From: CPC320 sp002684375
GTDB lineage: Bacteria; Pseudomonadota; Alphaproteobacteria; Rhodobacterales; Rhodobacteraceae
DNA: 34,420 nucleotides
Assembly (NCBI GenBank): GCA_965662545.1
Contig: CBFIHZ010000037.1
Location: forward strand, 1 to 34,420
Direction of reading: 5' to 3'
Below the pieces are notes generated by a model. The model saw only the letters and a list, made by a program, of their open reading frames with translations, ran no database searches and was not told the DNA's origin. Below are positions 16,357 to 25,184 of the stretch, in pieces; position 1 is the first letter of the stretch, and each line of letters starts with the position of its first letter. A program made the translations under genes and the position numbers.

Positions 16357-16413
16357 TTTCACCTCAATGCGTGACCGATTATTTTTGATACGCTGTGTGC
16401 GCCCAGGTTTCAA

Positions 16414-17379
16414 TCATACCAGCAATGCCAGAGCGAAAAATATCACAGGTATCAAGCCTGCGGTCCGGTTTGATCGAAAAACCATGAGTAATATGAGAGG
16501 GTTAGTCAACTGCAACTGCCGCAGTTGCCACAACATATGCATGCCCATCCCCATCACTCCCAGCAGGGCTGTTGCCAATACAAAAGGTTGATTTCTGGCT
16601 ATGGTTGAAAGGCATGCCAGTGTCATCAATCCTGTGCTGATTGCTAGAAACCGCATCAGCCAGATCGGTGTGCGATTTGCAAATAAGCGTGCCGTAGACT
16701 TTACGCCAATCAATGCGTCGTCTTCGATGTCTTGGTGCGCATAAACGGTATCATAGAAAAGCGTCCAAGCAATACCGGCCCCATACAGAAGAAACGCCGG
16801 GGCGGCCAAACTGCCGCTGTGGGCTGTCCACGCCAGAAGCGCCCCCCAGTTGAATGCCAAACCAAGAAAAATCTGCGGCCACCAGGTGAACCGCTTTGCA
16901 AAAGGATAAATCGCCGCCGGAAGGAGTGCGAGAACGCCCAGGCCAATGGCAGCCTGATTGAAGGTCAATAAAATTACAAAGGCAATGGCTGCCTGCACAG
17001 CCATCCAGATCAGCGCAGCTTGAACGGTGACTTGCCCCGAGGGAAGTGGTCGCGATCTGGTGCGCGCCACGGCAGCATCGATCTTACGGTCGGTGATGTC
17101 ATTCCAGGTACATCCGGCACCGCGCATCAACCAAGCGCCGCCGCCGCAGCCCATGAAAATCCACAGATCATGCCAACTGCTGTTTCCGTCCGATAGCATC
17201 GCCAGTGTCAGCCCCCACCAACACGGCAGTAACAACAGCCAAGTGCCAATCGGTCGGTCGGCGCGGGACAGGCGCAAAAATGGTCGGATGGTCTCAGGCG
17301 CAAATCTGTCCACCCAGTTGCCGTCTGTGGCATCGGCAACTTTTCCCTCAGGCTCTGGTCTATCGCTGGGTGGCGGCAT
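16414..17379 (-). CDS. ubiA: 4-hydroxybenzoate polyprenyltransferase
   Basis: 321 residues from ATG 17379, with about eight membrane helices. The first aspartate-rich motif NDITDRKIDAAVARTRSRPLPSG at about residues 92-114 binds Mg-diphosphate of the polyprenyl donor; the second is YDTVYAHQDIEDD at about residues 209-221. UbiA prenylates 4-hydroxybenzoate, the first membrane step of ubiquinone synthesis. The ATG at 17379 gives the usual length; a longer frame to 17472 would run into the divergent rsmE gene. The ribosome binding site is weak. Only about 12 bases separate it from rsmE, so the ubiA promoter must lie inside the rsmE coding sequence. Confidence 0.92.
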   Translation of the reverse strand: MPPPSDRPEPEGKVADATDGNWVDRFAPETIRPFLRLSRADRPIGTWLLLLPCWWGLTLAMLSDGNSSWHDLWIFMGCGGGAWLMRGAGCTWNDITDRKIDAAVARTRSRPLPSGQVTVQAALIWMAVQAAIAFVILLTFNQAAIGLGVLALLPAAIYPFAKRFTWWPQIFLGLAFNWGALLAWTAHSGSLAAPAFLLYGAGIAWTLFYDTVYAHQDIEDDALIGVKSTARLFANRTPIWLMRFLAISTGLMTLACLSTIARNQPFVLATALLGVMGMGMHMLWQLRQLQLTNPLILLMVFRSNRTAGLIPVIFFALALLV

Positions 17380-17391
17380 ATGTAGGTGTCC

Positions 17392-18114
17392 ATGACGGTA
17401 AAAATCAGACTTTATGTAGACCACCCTCTGGGTGCAGGGCAAACGGTTCTTCTGAACCGGGATCAGGCGCATTATTTATTTGGGGTGATGCGGCAGAGCT
17501 TGGGTGCGCAGGTGGCGCTTTTTAACGGCCGTGAGGGTGAATGGCGTGCCGAAGTATCCCAGACTGGCAAACGAACAGGTGCTCTGCGCTGTCTCGAACA
17601 GACCCGCCCACTGCAGATGCCACCCGATTTATGGCTTTTATTTGCACCAATCAAAAAGGCTCGTACTGACTTTATCGTTGAAAAGGCCGCCGAACTTGGC
17701 GTTTTGCAGATTTTGCCAGTGCAAACTGCCTTTACTAATTCTGAACGAATCCGGCAGGACCGTCTACAGGCACATGCAATCGAGGCAACAGAACAATGTG
17801 GCGGCACGTTTGTACCTCAGGTGCAGAGCCTGCAAAAACTCGATACCTTGTTGGCACGATGGCCTTCCGAGCGAAAGTTGATGTTCTGTGATGAGGCCAC
17901 AGCGGGCGAACACCGTTCACTGGGGTCCGCGCAGCCAGGTCCATGGGCGATTTTGATCGGTCCCGAGGGAGGGTTTTCAGAGCCCGAGCGCAACCGGCTT
18001 AACGCCATGGACGGCGCCCATGTTGTTAGCCTTGGGCCACGTATCCTGCGGGCTGATACTGCGGCGGTGGCGGCTATTACGCTATGGCAGGCTGCGTTGG
18101 GGGATTGGACATGA
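17392..18114 (+). CDS. rsmE: 16S rRNA (uracil1498-N3)-methyltransferase
   Basis: 240 residues from ATG 17392; a GTG two codons earlier (17386) is an alternative. It is a SPOUT-class methyltransferase: N-terminal PUA-like domain (residues about 1-70), then the trefoil-knot catalytic part with LLFAPIKKARTDFIVEKAAELGV, the SAM-binding IGPEGGFSEPE at about 192-202, and LGPRILRADTAAVAAI near the end. It methylates U1498 in the decoding region of 16S rRNA. It overlaps the next gene by four bases (ATGA). Confidence 0.92.
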   Translation: MTVKIRLYVDHPLGAGQTVLLNRDQAHYLFGVMRQSLGAQVALFNGREGEWRAEVSQTGKRTGALRCLEQTRPLQMPPDLWLLFAPIKKARTDFIVEKAAELGVLQILPVQTAFTNSERIRQDRLQAHAIEATEQCGGTFVPQVQSLQKLDTLLARWPSERKLMFCDEATAGEHRSLGSAQPGPWAILIGPEGGFSEPERNRLNAMDGAHVVSLGPRILRADTAAVAAITLWQAALGDWT

Positions 18115-18638
18115 ACCTCATTCGACCTGAAGCTCGAGCCGCTATCTGGCGTTGGCGCGAGACTTTGTTCGGCCTTTGCCTTTTGCTTTTGGCGCTGTGG
18201 TGGGGGCTGACGGCGTTCGGTGTGCTGCGCTATGTAGCGGCAGCACTGATGGTTGCCGGTGGGTTGCTGGTGGTTGCCGGTCTGCAACGCGGGCGTTTTC
18301 GCCTTGGGAATAGCGGCGCTGGTGTTGTGCAGGTGATCGAGGGCCAGCTGGCCTACTTTGGTCCACAGGCTGGCGGTGCCGTGGCACTTTCTGAGCTGGC
18401 AATGGTCTCGCTGGATAACCGGCACCGGCCGTCACGCTGGGTGCTGTGCCAACCGGGGGTCGAAGATTTGGAGATTCCGGTCAACGCGACCGGGGGTGAG
18501 GCGTTGTTCGATGCCTTTGCCGCTTTGCCGGAGTTTCAGGTTGATGTGATGTTGCAACAGTTGCGGCACCCGTCGGATGGCACAGTTGTGATCTGGCGTT
18601 CCGCTGCGTCAGCCCCGCAGTTTCGACTTGAGCATTGA
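18111..18638 (+). CDS. Conserved-looking small membrane protein
   Basis: 175 residues from the ATG in the ATGA overlap with rsmE, so it is translationally coupled. Two adjacent hydrophobic helices (about residues 22-39 and 43-60) form a hairpin anchor; the C-terminal 110 residues are soluble and beta-rich (GVVQVIEGQLAYFGPQAGG, VSLDNRHRPSRWVL). The topology resembles small bacterial membrane proteins with a cytosolic PH-like domain, but I cannot name the family. Located between rsmE and gshA. Confidence 0.8.
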   Translation: MNLIRPEARAAIWRWRETLFGLCLLLLALWWGLTAFGVLRYVAAALMVAGGLLVVAGLQRGRFRLGNSGAGVVQVIEGQLAYFGPQAGGAVALSELAMVSLDNRHRPSRWVLCQPGVEDLEIPVNATGGEALFDAFAALPEFQVDVMLQQLRHPSDGTVVIWRSAASAPQFRLEH

Positions 18639-18712
18639 CAGTTAAAAAGATTACGCGCAACAGTAGCGACCTTGATTAAACATATTATGACCTAACTCGG
18701 AGCTTTCGTTAA

Positions 18713-20083
18713 ATGTCAATTCCTCAAACCGGCGGTGGTCCTATTGAGCATAGTGACCAGCTCGCTGAATATTTGGCGGCCGGGTGTAAACCGCGCGACG
18801 ACTGGCGCATCGGCACCGAGCATGAAAAGTTTGGTTATTGTAAACAATCGCTGAAACCGATTCCGTATGATGGAACGGCGTCGATATTTGCGGTGCTGGA
18901 CGGGTTGCGCCAGCGTCATGGTTGGGCCCCAGTGGAAGAGGCGGGAAAGCTGATCGGTCTGACCAAAGATGGGGCAAATGTGTCGCTGGAACCGGGTGGG
19001 CAGCTGGAGCTGTCTGGCGCACCACTGGCGACAATCCACGAGACCTGCGACGAAGTTAACGCCCATCTCAAAGATGTACGGGATATCGCAGATACTTTAG
19101 GCGTCGGTTTTATTGGGCTTGGTGCGGCCCCAATCTGGTCTTACGAAGATATGCCGATGATGCCAAAGGGGCGCTATACGTTGATGCGAGACTATATGGA
19201 CCGCGTTGGCACTATGGGCAAATCAATGATGTTCCGAACCTGTACAGTGCAGGTTAATCTTGATTTCGAGAGCGAAGCCGACATGGTCAAAAAAATGCGT
19301 GTCGCGATTGCGTTGCAACCGGTGGCCACCGCGCTGTTCGCCAATTCGCCTTTTTTTGATGGTGATGTGAATGGCCATAAGAGCTGGCGTTCGCGGGTCT
19401 GGCGTGATCTTGATCCGGACCGGACAGGCACCTTGCCGTTCGTGTTCGAAGATGGGTTCGGGTTTCAGCGCTGGGTGGATTACGCGCTCGATGTGCCGAT
19501 GTATTTTGTTTATCGTGACGGCACCTATATCGACGCATTGGGTCAATCTTTTCGGGACTTTTTGGCTGGTAATCTGCCGGCTTTGCCTGGTGAAGTGCCC
19601 ACGCTAAGCGATTGGGCTGATCATCTGACGACAATTTTCCCCGAGGCCAGAGTGAAGCAGTTTATCGAAATGCGCGGGGCTGACGGCGGCCCGTGGCGGC
19701 GACTTTGTGCTTTGCCGGCGTTTTGGGTCGGGTTAATGTATGATAAAAGCGCGCTGGATGCGGCTTGGGATCTGGTCAAGCACTGGGATGATGAAACCCG
19801 CGAAGCTCTGCGGATCGCCGCCTCTGAAGATGGCTTGCAAGCCAGAACTCATGGCATCGACATGCACGAACTTGCCCGCCAGACATTGGCGATTTCTGAA
19901 CAGGGTCTGAAGGCCCGTGCGCGGGCTGGCGTTGGGGGTCTGGTGACGGATGAGACGCATTTTCTCAACGCGCTGAAGGAAAGTGTTGAGAGCGGCAAAG
20001 TACCTGCCGATGAATTGCTCGACCGCTATCATGGCGTATGGGACGGTGACCTTAAGCAAATCTATCAAGATTTTAGCTATTAA
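18713..20083 (+). CDS. gshA: Glutamate-cysteine ligase, class used by alphaproteobacteria and plants
   Basis: 456 residues, matching the GCS2/plant-type family in length. Seen: the substrate and ATP site start DDWRIGTEHEKFGY at about 29-42, SLEPGGQLELSGAPL at about 91-105, MMFRTCTVQVNLDF at about 174-187, and FIEMRGADGGPW near 321. It joins glutamate and cysteine, the first step of glutathione synthesis, in the cytosol. ATG 18713 gives the family N-terminus. A 9-bp stem hairpin follows the stop and separates it from the convergent aldolase gene. Confidence 0.93.
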   Translation: MSIPQTGGGPIEHSDQLAEYLAAGCKPRDDWRIGTEHEKFGYCKQSLKPIPYDGTASIFAVLDGLRQRHGWAPVEEAGKLIGLTKDGANVSLEPGGQLELSGAPLATIHETCDEVNAHLKDVRDIADTLGVGFIGLGAAPIWSYEDMPMMPKGRYTLMRDYMDRVGTMGKSMMFRTCTVQVNLDFESEADMVKKMRVAIALQPVATALFANSPFFDGDVNGHKSWRSRVWRDLDPDRTGTLPFVFEDGFGFQRWVDYALDVPMYFVYRDGTYIDALGQSFRDFLAGNLPALPGEVPTLSDWADHLTTIFPEARVKQFIEMRGADGGPWRRLCALPAFWVGLMYDKSALDAAWDLVKHWDDETREALRIAASEDGLQARTHGIDMHELARQTLAISEQGLKARARAGVGGLVTDETHFLNALKESVESGKVPADELLDRYHGVWDGDLKQIYQDFSY

Positions 20084-20094
20084 AAAAGAGCTTA

Positions 20095-20117
20095 ATCACT
20101 GTAATTTGTACAGTGAT
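20095..20117. terminator. Hairpin between convergent genes
   Basis: ATCACTGTA, loop ATTTG, TACAGTGAT: a perfect 9-bp stem located 12 bases after gshA and 44 bases beyond the aldolase stop. It has no long T-run and may serve both strands. Confidence 0.55.
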
Positions 20118-20160
20118 GAACTCCAATTTTAGGTTTGATCTGTCGAATTTGGGTAACCGA

Positions 20161-21216
20161 TTAGCGTTCGTCAGATTCTGTCAGGGCGACAAACTGGTCG
20201 ATGATATCGTCGCTGACAGACCAATCACATACCAACCGAGCGGCGAGCAATGTGTCTGGCGACGGACCTTCAAGCGTGCCTTCGTAGATATAATAGACCG
20301 CGCCCGCGTTCTTGAGCTTTTGATGCAGGTATCGCGGCATCTGAAAGAAGATCATATTGGCTTGGGGCGTATGGGTCAGGATAATTTTGGGGTTTTGCCG
20401 CAACCCAGAAACTAGTCGTGCCGCCGCCACATTTGCCCGTGTCGCCAGATCAAGCCAGAGGTTGTCTTGCAAATAGGCGTGCATCTGGGCCGACAGATAG
20501 CGGTGTTTTGAAAACAATTGCGCGGAGCGTTTGCGACGTAATTCGAATTCCCAGGCATATTTGGGATCAAAGAAAATCACCGCCTCGACGCCCATAAGGC
20601 CGTTTTTTGTTCCGCCAAAACTGACGGCATCAATGCCACGTTTCCATGTCATTTCGGCGGCAGTGCACCCCAGTGATGCCACTGCATTACTAAAGCGCGC
20701 GCCGTCCATATACACGGGCAGCTCATAGGATTTGGCGATATCACACAGCGCCTGCAACTCGTCGAGAGTGTATACCCTGCCGCGTTCGGTGACTTGGGTC
20801 AGTGAAACAGGACCGCGCTGGGGGCCATGCACGCCGCGTTTGCCTTCGGATTCGATTGCGGCGCGCAATTCTGAGGGCTGCATTTTATCCCCTGCTCCGG
20901 TAAGTGTCAGCTTGGCTCCGCCAGTATAAAATTCGGGCGCATTACATTCGTCTTCGTGGATATGCGACAGTCGCGTGCAAAACACGGTTTGCCAAGGCTC
21001 GCATAGGCAAGCCAGCGCCAAAGCGTTTGCTGCGGTGCCGGTGGCAACCAGATAGACGGCCGCCTCGGGGGCTTCAAATATATCGCGCAGCCTGTCGCGG
21101 ACCGTGTCCATCAACCCATCGGCGCCATACCCCATGGCATAGCCTTCGTTAGCGGCACCCAAGGCCGTGAGGATTTGCGGTGGCACAGGCCCAGAATTGT
21201 CAGAGGCAAAAAACAT
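20161..21216 (-). CDS. Low-specificity L-threonine aldolase family
   Basis: 351 residues, PLP fold type I. N-terminal FFASDNSGPVPPQIL, GTAANALALACL (phosphate-binding loop region), HIHEDECNAPEF, YMDGARFSNA (aspartate contacting the PLP ring nitrogen) at about 166-175, and the PLP-binding lysine in SFGGTKNGLMG at about 199-209. It splits threonine or allo-threonine into glycine and acetaldehyde; related beta-hydroxy-amino-acid aldolases cannot be excluded. Its start coincides with the end of the YcgN-type gene (shared base 21216), so the genes form one transcript. Confidence 0.9.
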   Translation of the reverse strand: MFFASDNSGPVPPQILTALGAANEGYAMGYGADGLMDTVRDRLRDIFEAPEAAVYLVATGTAANALALACLCEPWQTVFCTRLSHIHEDECNAPEFYTGGAKLTLTGAGDKMQPSELRAAIESEGKRGVHGPQRGPVSLTQVTERGRVYTLDELQALCDIAKSYELPVYMDGARFSNAVASLGCTAAEMTWKRGIDAVSFGGTKNGLMGVEAVIFFDPKYAWEFELRRKRSAQLFSKHRYLSAQMHAYLQDNLWLDLATRANVAAARLVSGLRQNPKIILTHTPQANMIFFQMPRYLHQKLKNAGAVYYIYEGTLEGPSPDTLLAARLVCDWSVSDDIIDQFVALTESDER

Positions 21217-21692
21217 TACAACGGCTCCTCAATGATGTGATCTTCCCAGTCTTCTTCGTTGATGTCGAATTCAGACAAGGTCATGCCGCGTACCGAGATA
21301 TTTGCTGTGTGCACCGTTTCCGGATTTCCGGATATCAGCGGGTGCCAGTCAAATAGTGGCTGGCCTGACCATAACAACCGATAGGCACAGGTCTTGGGCA
21401 TCCAATATGCGTTTTCGTCAATATTGCTTGGCTTGAGAACAATACAGTCGGGAATGAACTGATGTCGTATAGGGTATTGACCACATTTGCAGCTTTGGTC
21501 GTCCAGCAAACGACACGCTATGCGGGTCAGTGCAACCTCGCCAGTGTCTTCATCCTCAAGTTTGTTGAGGCAGCATTTTCCACAGCCGTCGCAAAGCGCT
21601 TCCCATTCTTCGGAAGTAAGTGATTTTAATGGCTTATGTTTCCAAAACTCGGGGGACAAGCCGTCGCGCTTGATCGGGTCCTTAGTCGTCAT
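21216..21692 (-). CDS. YcgN-type cysteine-cluster protein (UPF0260)
   Basis: 158 residues from ATG 21692, which overlaps the ribF stop (ATGA). Cysteine groups LCDGCGKCCLNK, SCKCGQYPIR and PKTCAYRLLW form the CxxCxxCC-type cluster of the YkgJ/UPF0260 family and probably bind zinc or an iron-sulfur cluster. The C-terminus is acidic (EFDINEEDWEDHIIEEPL). The cellular role of this family is not established. Situated between ribF and the aldolase in a coupled - strand operon. Confidence 0.88.
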   Translation of the reverse strand: MTTKDPIKRDGLSPEFWKHKPLKSLTSEEWEALCDGCGKCCLNKLEDEDTGEVALTRIACRLLDDQSCKCGQYPIRHQFIPDCIVLKPSNIDENAYWMPKTCAYRLLWSGQPLFDWHPLISGNPETVHTANISVRGMTLSEFDINEEDWEDHIIEEPL

Positions 21693-22624
21693 TTGCTGAG
21701 GATGGATCGCGCTTGCAGGCAATCTGCGTCCATCTGCGTGATCAGTTCCTGTAAGGTATCAAATTTTAATTCTGGGCGCAGGAACTCGACCAAGCCCACT
21801 GATAATGTGGCACCGTACAGATCACCTGAGAAATCAAAAATAAAGGTTTCCAAATTGGCGGTATTGACCCCGAACATGGGCCGTACACCCAGCGAGGCCG
21901 CACCGTGGTAACTGCCGGCATGTGGACCATCCTGAACATCGACCAACACCGCGTAGACGCCAAACTTTGGCAGATGCAGCCCGTCCATCGACATATTTGC
22001 GGTTGGATACCCCAATTCGCGGCCACGCTGTTCGCCGCCAACTACCGGACCTTCGATACGGTGCCAATGGCCCAGTTGTGCGGCGGCGTCATGAGGCCGC
22101 CCATCCCCAAGCGCCTGACGGATAGAGGTCGATGAGACCTGCCCGCCGGTATTTTCCAATAAAGGAGCAATCGTGACGCCAAACCCCATCTGTGCGCCAA
22201 ACTCTTGCAACATCTGGACATTGCCAGCGCGGCCTTTGCCAAAACAAAAATCCGCGCCCACAACAATATGTTTTAGACCCAGACCGTCTGCAATCACTTG
22301 TTGGGCAAAGTCTTGCGGGCTGAGTGCCGATAGCGCGGCATTGAAGTTCAGCTCGTATAAATGCGCGACGCCAAGTTTGGCCAAACGGGTGGCGCGCGCC
22401 TCGCGGCTCATCAAGCGAAATGCTGGGCTTTGAGGGGCAAAATACTCTCTGGGGTGGGGTTCAAAACTCATCACGCCCAGTGGCGCCCCAATTTTGGCCC
22501 CGGCACTTCGTGCCAGTTCGATCACTGATTGGTGGCCAATGTGCACGCCGTCAAAATTTCCAATCGCGGCACTGGCACCGCGATCTTGAGGCTCAACATA
22601 AATGTAATCTCTGATAATCCGCAT
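21689..22624 (-). CDS. ribF: Bifunctional riboflavin kinase / FAD synthetase
   Basis: 311 residues. The N-terminal FMN adenylyltransferase has AIGNFDGVHIGHQSVIELA at about 20-38 (nucleotide-binding HxGH-like) and SSTSIRQALGDGRPHDAA near 166-183. The C-terminal flavokinase has RELGYPTANMSMDG at about 202-215, GVYAVLVDV and NLETFIFDFSGDLYG. It makes FMN and then FAD. Start ATG 22624 matches the family N-terminus. The gene overlaps the YcgN-type gene and is 47 bases from the upstream MaoC gene. Confidence 0.93.
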   Translation of the reverse strand: MRIIRDYIYVEPQDRGASAAIGNFDGVHIGHQSVIELARSAGAKIGAPLGVMSFEPHPREYFAPQSPAFRLMSREARATRLAKLGVAHLYELNFNAALSALSPQDFAQQVIADGLGLKHIVVGADFCFGKGRAGNVQMLQEFGAQMGFGVTIAPLLENTGGQVSSTSIRQALGDGRPHDAAAQLGHWHRIEGPVVGGEQRGRELGYPTANMSMDGLHLPKFGVYAVLVDVQDGPHAGSYHGAASLGVRPMFGVNTANLETFIFDFSGDLYGATLSVGLVEFLRPELKFDTLQELITQMDADCLQARSILSK

Positions 22625-22671
22625 AGGCTGGCATTAGCCTTCCTAAACGCCGGGTGCAAGCCTGCGATTGT

Positions 22672-23115
22672 TCAGTCGAACTTTCGGGAGGGTGCGAGTA
22701 CATTTGCCGTGCCAACGAGTACCGGTTTTCCATCCACACTGCACAGACAATCAAGCCTGACCCGGCGCTTGGTGATATCCATATCAATTACAGTAACTTT
22801 TGCGTGAACGATATCACCGGGGCGCACGGGCGCGAGAAATTTTAAACTTTGACCCAGATAAACCGATCCGTGGCCGGGCAGTTGTTCGCCGATAACAGCC
22901 GAAATTAGACCGGCGGTCAGCATACCATGGGCAATCCGTCCTTCAAAAATCGTATCTTGTGCATAGGCATCATCCAAATGGACAGGGTTATGATCGGTAG
23001 TGACCTTCGCAAACAGTTCAATATCTTCGTTTGTCACGACCTTTTTAAGGTCACGGGTCATTCCCATTTCAATATCTTCGATACAGATCGTGCCTCTGGG
23101 CATATTATCCAACAT
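22672..23115 (-). CDS. MaoC-like dehydratase, (R)-specific enoyl-CoA hydratase type
   Basis: 147 residues in a single hotdog fold. The catalytic motif appears as TTDHNPVHLDDAYA at about residues 39-52 (Asp and His of hydratase 2 motif), followed by GRIAHGMLTAGLISAVIG. PhaJ-like members hydrate trans-2-enoyl-CoA to (R)-3-hydroxyacyl-CoA and link beta-oxidation to polyhydroxyalkanoate synthesis; the real substrate is not known here. It has its own AT-rich upstream region of about 110 bases, so it may be transcribed from there with ribF, ycgN and the aldolase behind it. Confidence 0.88.
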   Translation of the reverse strand: MLDNMPRGTICIEDIEMGMTRDLKKVVTNEDIELFAKVTTDHNPVHLDDAYAQDTIFEGRIAHGMLTAGLISAVIGEQLPGHGSVYLGQSLKFLAPVRPGDIVHAKVTVIDMDITKRRVRLDCLCSVDGKPVLVGTANVLAPSRKFD

Positions 23116-23227
23116 TTTAGCACCTCAATGTTATCTTCGAGAAATAAAAAAACCGAAAGATTATTTTCTCTGTAATAATATTACTTTGCAGCTGCAGAAA
23201 TCAAGGAAAAAATCACGCCTGCGATGG

Positions 23228-24100
23228 TTAGCGCAAAAAGCCGATACTGAACGCAGGCGCCACACGTTGGCTGTCTAAATATTCCGCTAATGCGCTGGGG
23301 TCTGGTTGCTGGCGGGTTTGGGTTTCCTGTGCGGCAAGTCCACCAGTGATAAACAAGGCATCAATGCTGGCATCACGGGCTCCACTGATGTCGGTTTGCG
23401 CGCCGTCACCGATAGCCAATATTGCCGAATCGGGCAGGGCTTTACCCAGAGCCTTTAGTCGCTTGCGCGCCAGATCATAGATCGGGGCATGCGGTTTGCC
23501 GAAATACAGACTTTGCCCGCCAATGTCTTGATACAGCTGCGCAACCGCCCCGGCGCACCATTCGCGGCGCGTGCCCCGGTCGACAACGAGATCAGGGTTT
23601 GCGCAAAGCAGTTTGAGCGCTTTTTGCTGTCCAAAGCGGAGTTCGGGTAAAAGGACAGTTGGGTCAACGGCTCCATCAAATGGTCCGGTACAGACGATGC
23701 CCTCGGCTTGGTCAAGTGAAACACGCGTGATTTCAACCGGATCGCTCACAACTTGTATGGGATCAAAAAAGGGCAGGTCATGTGGCAGACCAATAAAGTA
23801 AATCCGTTTGCCGACAACGCCCTGGAACATTGCCGCGCGCGCCGAATCGCCCGATGTCGCAATGCTGTCCCAGGCGTCATCTGGGACGCCAAAATGTTTG
23901 AGTTGGGCCTCGACTCCGATCCGTGGCTTGGGCGAATTGGTTACCAAAACAACCGTGCCGCCGCGGGCGCGATAGGATTGAAGCGCTGCGACCGCCTCGG
24001 GCAGCGCGGCAATGCCATTGTGCACACAGCCCCACAGATCGACGAACAACGCCTCGTATTGGTCTGAAATTGCCGCAAGGGAGGGGATGATCCGGGTCAT
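23228..24100 (-). CDS. HAD superfamily hydrolase (TIGR01459-like, class IIA)
   Basis: 290 residues. HAD motif I reads FVDLWGCVHNG at about 20-30, where the second aspartate position of the usual DxD is a tryptophan, a known trait of this subfamily; motif II VTNSPKPR at about 53-60; a lysine in YFGKPHAPIY near 200; and motif III AIGDGAQTDISGARDA near 232-247. The class IIA cap lies between motifs II and III. Related enzymes are sugar or nucleotide phosphatases; no substrate can be assigned. Stands alone, 67 bases after the pyrophosphatase gene on the same strand. Confidence 0.85.
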   Translation of the reverse strand: MTRIIPSLAAISDQYEALFVDLWGCVHNGIAALPEAVAALQSYRARGGTVVLVTNSPKPRIGVEAQLKHFGVPDDAWDSIATSGDSARAAMFQGVVGKRIYFIGLPHDLPFFDPIQVVSDPVEITRVSLDQAEGIVCTGPFDGAVDPTVLLPELRFGQQKALKLLCANPDLVVDRGTRREWCAGAVAQLYQDIGGQSLYFGKPHAPIYDLARKRLKALGKALPDSAILAIGDGAQTDISGARDASIDALFITGGLAAQETQTRQQPDPSALAEYLDSQRVAPAFSIGFLR

Positions 24101-24167
24101 GTTACGGCCTTTCGGGCTGGGTTACTGGGTCTCGTTTGCAATAATACCCGCTGCGGCGATTACTGCG

Positions 24168-25091
24168 TCAGGTTTTTAGCTGCGGGATAATCTGTTTTTT
24201 GCGACTAACAACACCGGGCAGAACGACTGTATCACCGTCAACCGTGACCCCGAAGGAGGCCTCGGCTATGGATTTAACCGCCGCGTTTTGCACCAAAAGC
24301 GTTGCTTGTGTGTTTAGGATATCAACCACAAATAACAATACATGCGCGGCACCGTCTTCTGCGGCGACGACCGGCATTGTCTGCATCAGGCTGTTTTTGC
24401 GCGCCAACACTGTGTCTGGCGAGGTGGTTTCTAACACCGACACGCGCAGTTTCATCTCTCCTATGGTAAATTCTTTCGAATCCATCCGCAAAAGCGCTGC
24501 ATCTGAAAAGGCTGATACGTCTGATTTGGCAGCAAACATTTTGGCGGCATACGCGGGGATCGAAACACCAAGATCGGCGGCCAGTTTTTCAGCCACTGCG
24601 CGGTCATGGTCGGTGGTTGTTGGGCTGCGAAACTCTAACGTATCGGACAGAATGCACGAAAGCGCGACACCCTTTATGTCTTTCGGCATCTGGGCGGCAG
24701 CGGCCGTGCCCATCAGATCAAGCATGATTGTCGCGGTGCAGGCCAGTGGCCGGACGGTGATGTCAATCGGGGCTTTGGTTTCCAACCCGCCGACCAGTTT
24801 GTGATGGTCGATAATGGCCTGGATATCGGCCGTATTTATATTTTCGGGCAGTTCGTCGGGATTGTTGGTGTCGACGATAATTACCGGATCGTTTTCAGCG
24901 AGTGGACCCAACAACTCGGGTTGCTCAAGGTTCCAGTGGTTCAGCACAAAGGCCGCCTCGGTGTTGGGCGTGCCCAAAAGGCGTGGGATGGCGGTAATGT
25001 TTTTGACCGTATTCAGGTACCAAGACCATAGTATCGGCGCACCTGTCGAGTCGGTGTCAGGAGATTTATGGCCAAATATTTGTACCGTCAT
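24168..25091 (-). CDS. ppaC: Manganese-dependent inorganic pyrophosphatase (family II)
   Basis: 307 residues from ATG 25091, which follows AAGGA. DHH-family motifs: GHKSPDTDST at about 6-15, VDTNN at about 73-77, IDHHK at about 94-98 and a C-terminal SRKKQIIPQL that binds pyrophosphate. The DHH plus DHHA2 layout is that of family II enzymes, not of the common bacterial family I Ppa. It hydrolyses pyrophosphate to drive biosynthesis. The frame to 25157 is an unused extension. Confidence 0.92.
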   Translation of the reverse strand: MTVQIFGHKSPDTDSTGAPILWSWYLNTVKNITAIPRLLGTPNTEAAFVLNHWNLEQPELLGPLAENDPVIIVDTNNPDELPENINTADIQAIIDHHKLVGGLETKAPIDITVRPLACTATIMLDLMGTAAAAQMPKDIKGVALSCILSDTLEFRSPTTTDHDRAVAEKLAADLGVSIPAYAAKMFAAKSDVSAFSDAALLRMDSKEFTIGEMKLRVSVLETTSPDTVLARKNSLMQTMPVVAAEDGAAHVLLFVVDILNTQATLLVQNAAVKSIAEASFGVTVDGDTVVLPGVVSRKKQIIPQLKT

Positions 25092-25184
25092 CGATAAGTC
25101 CTTGCGATTGAAGCTGTGATTTCGACGCCTTATAGAGCGCGGGCTGGCACTTGTCATTACCCTGAATTCGGTCTGGCCGCGGGC

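Noticed and set aside
24199..24804. 201-codon + strand frame
   Set aside because: Shadow of the pyrophosphatase gene; low-complexity Ser/Ala/Thr composition.
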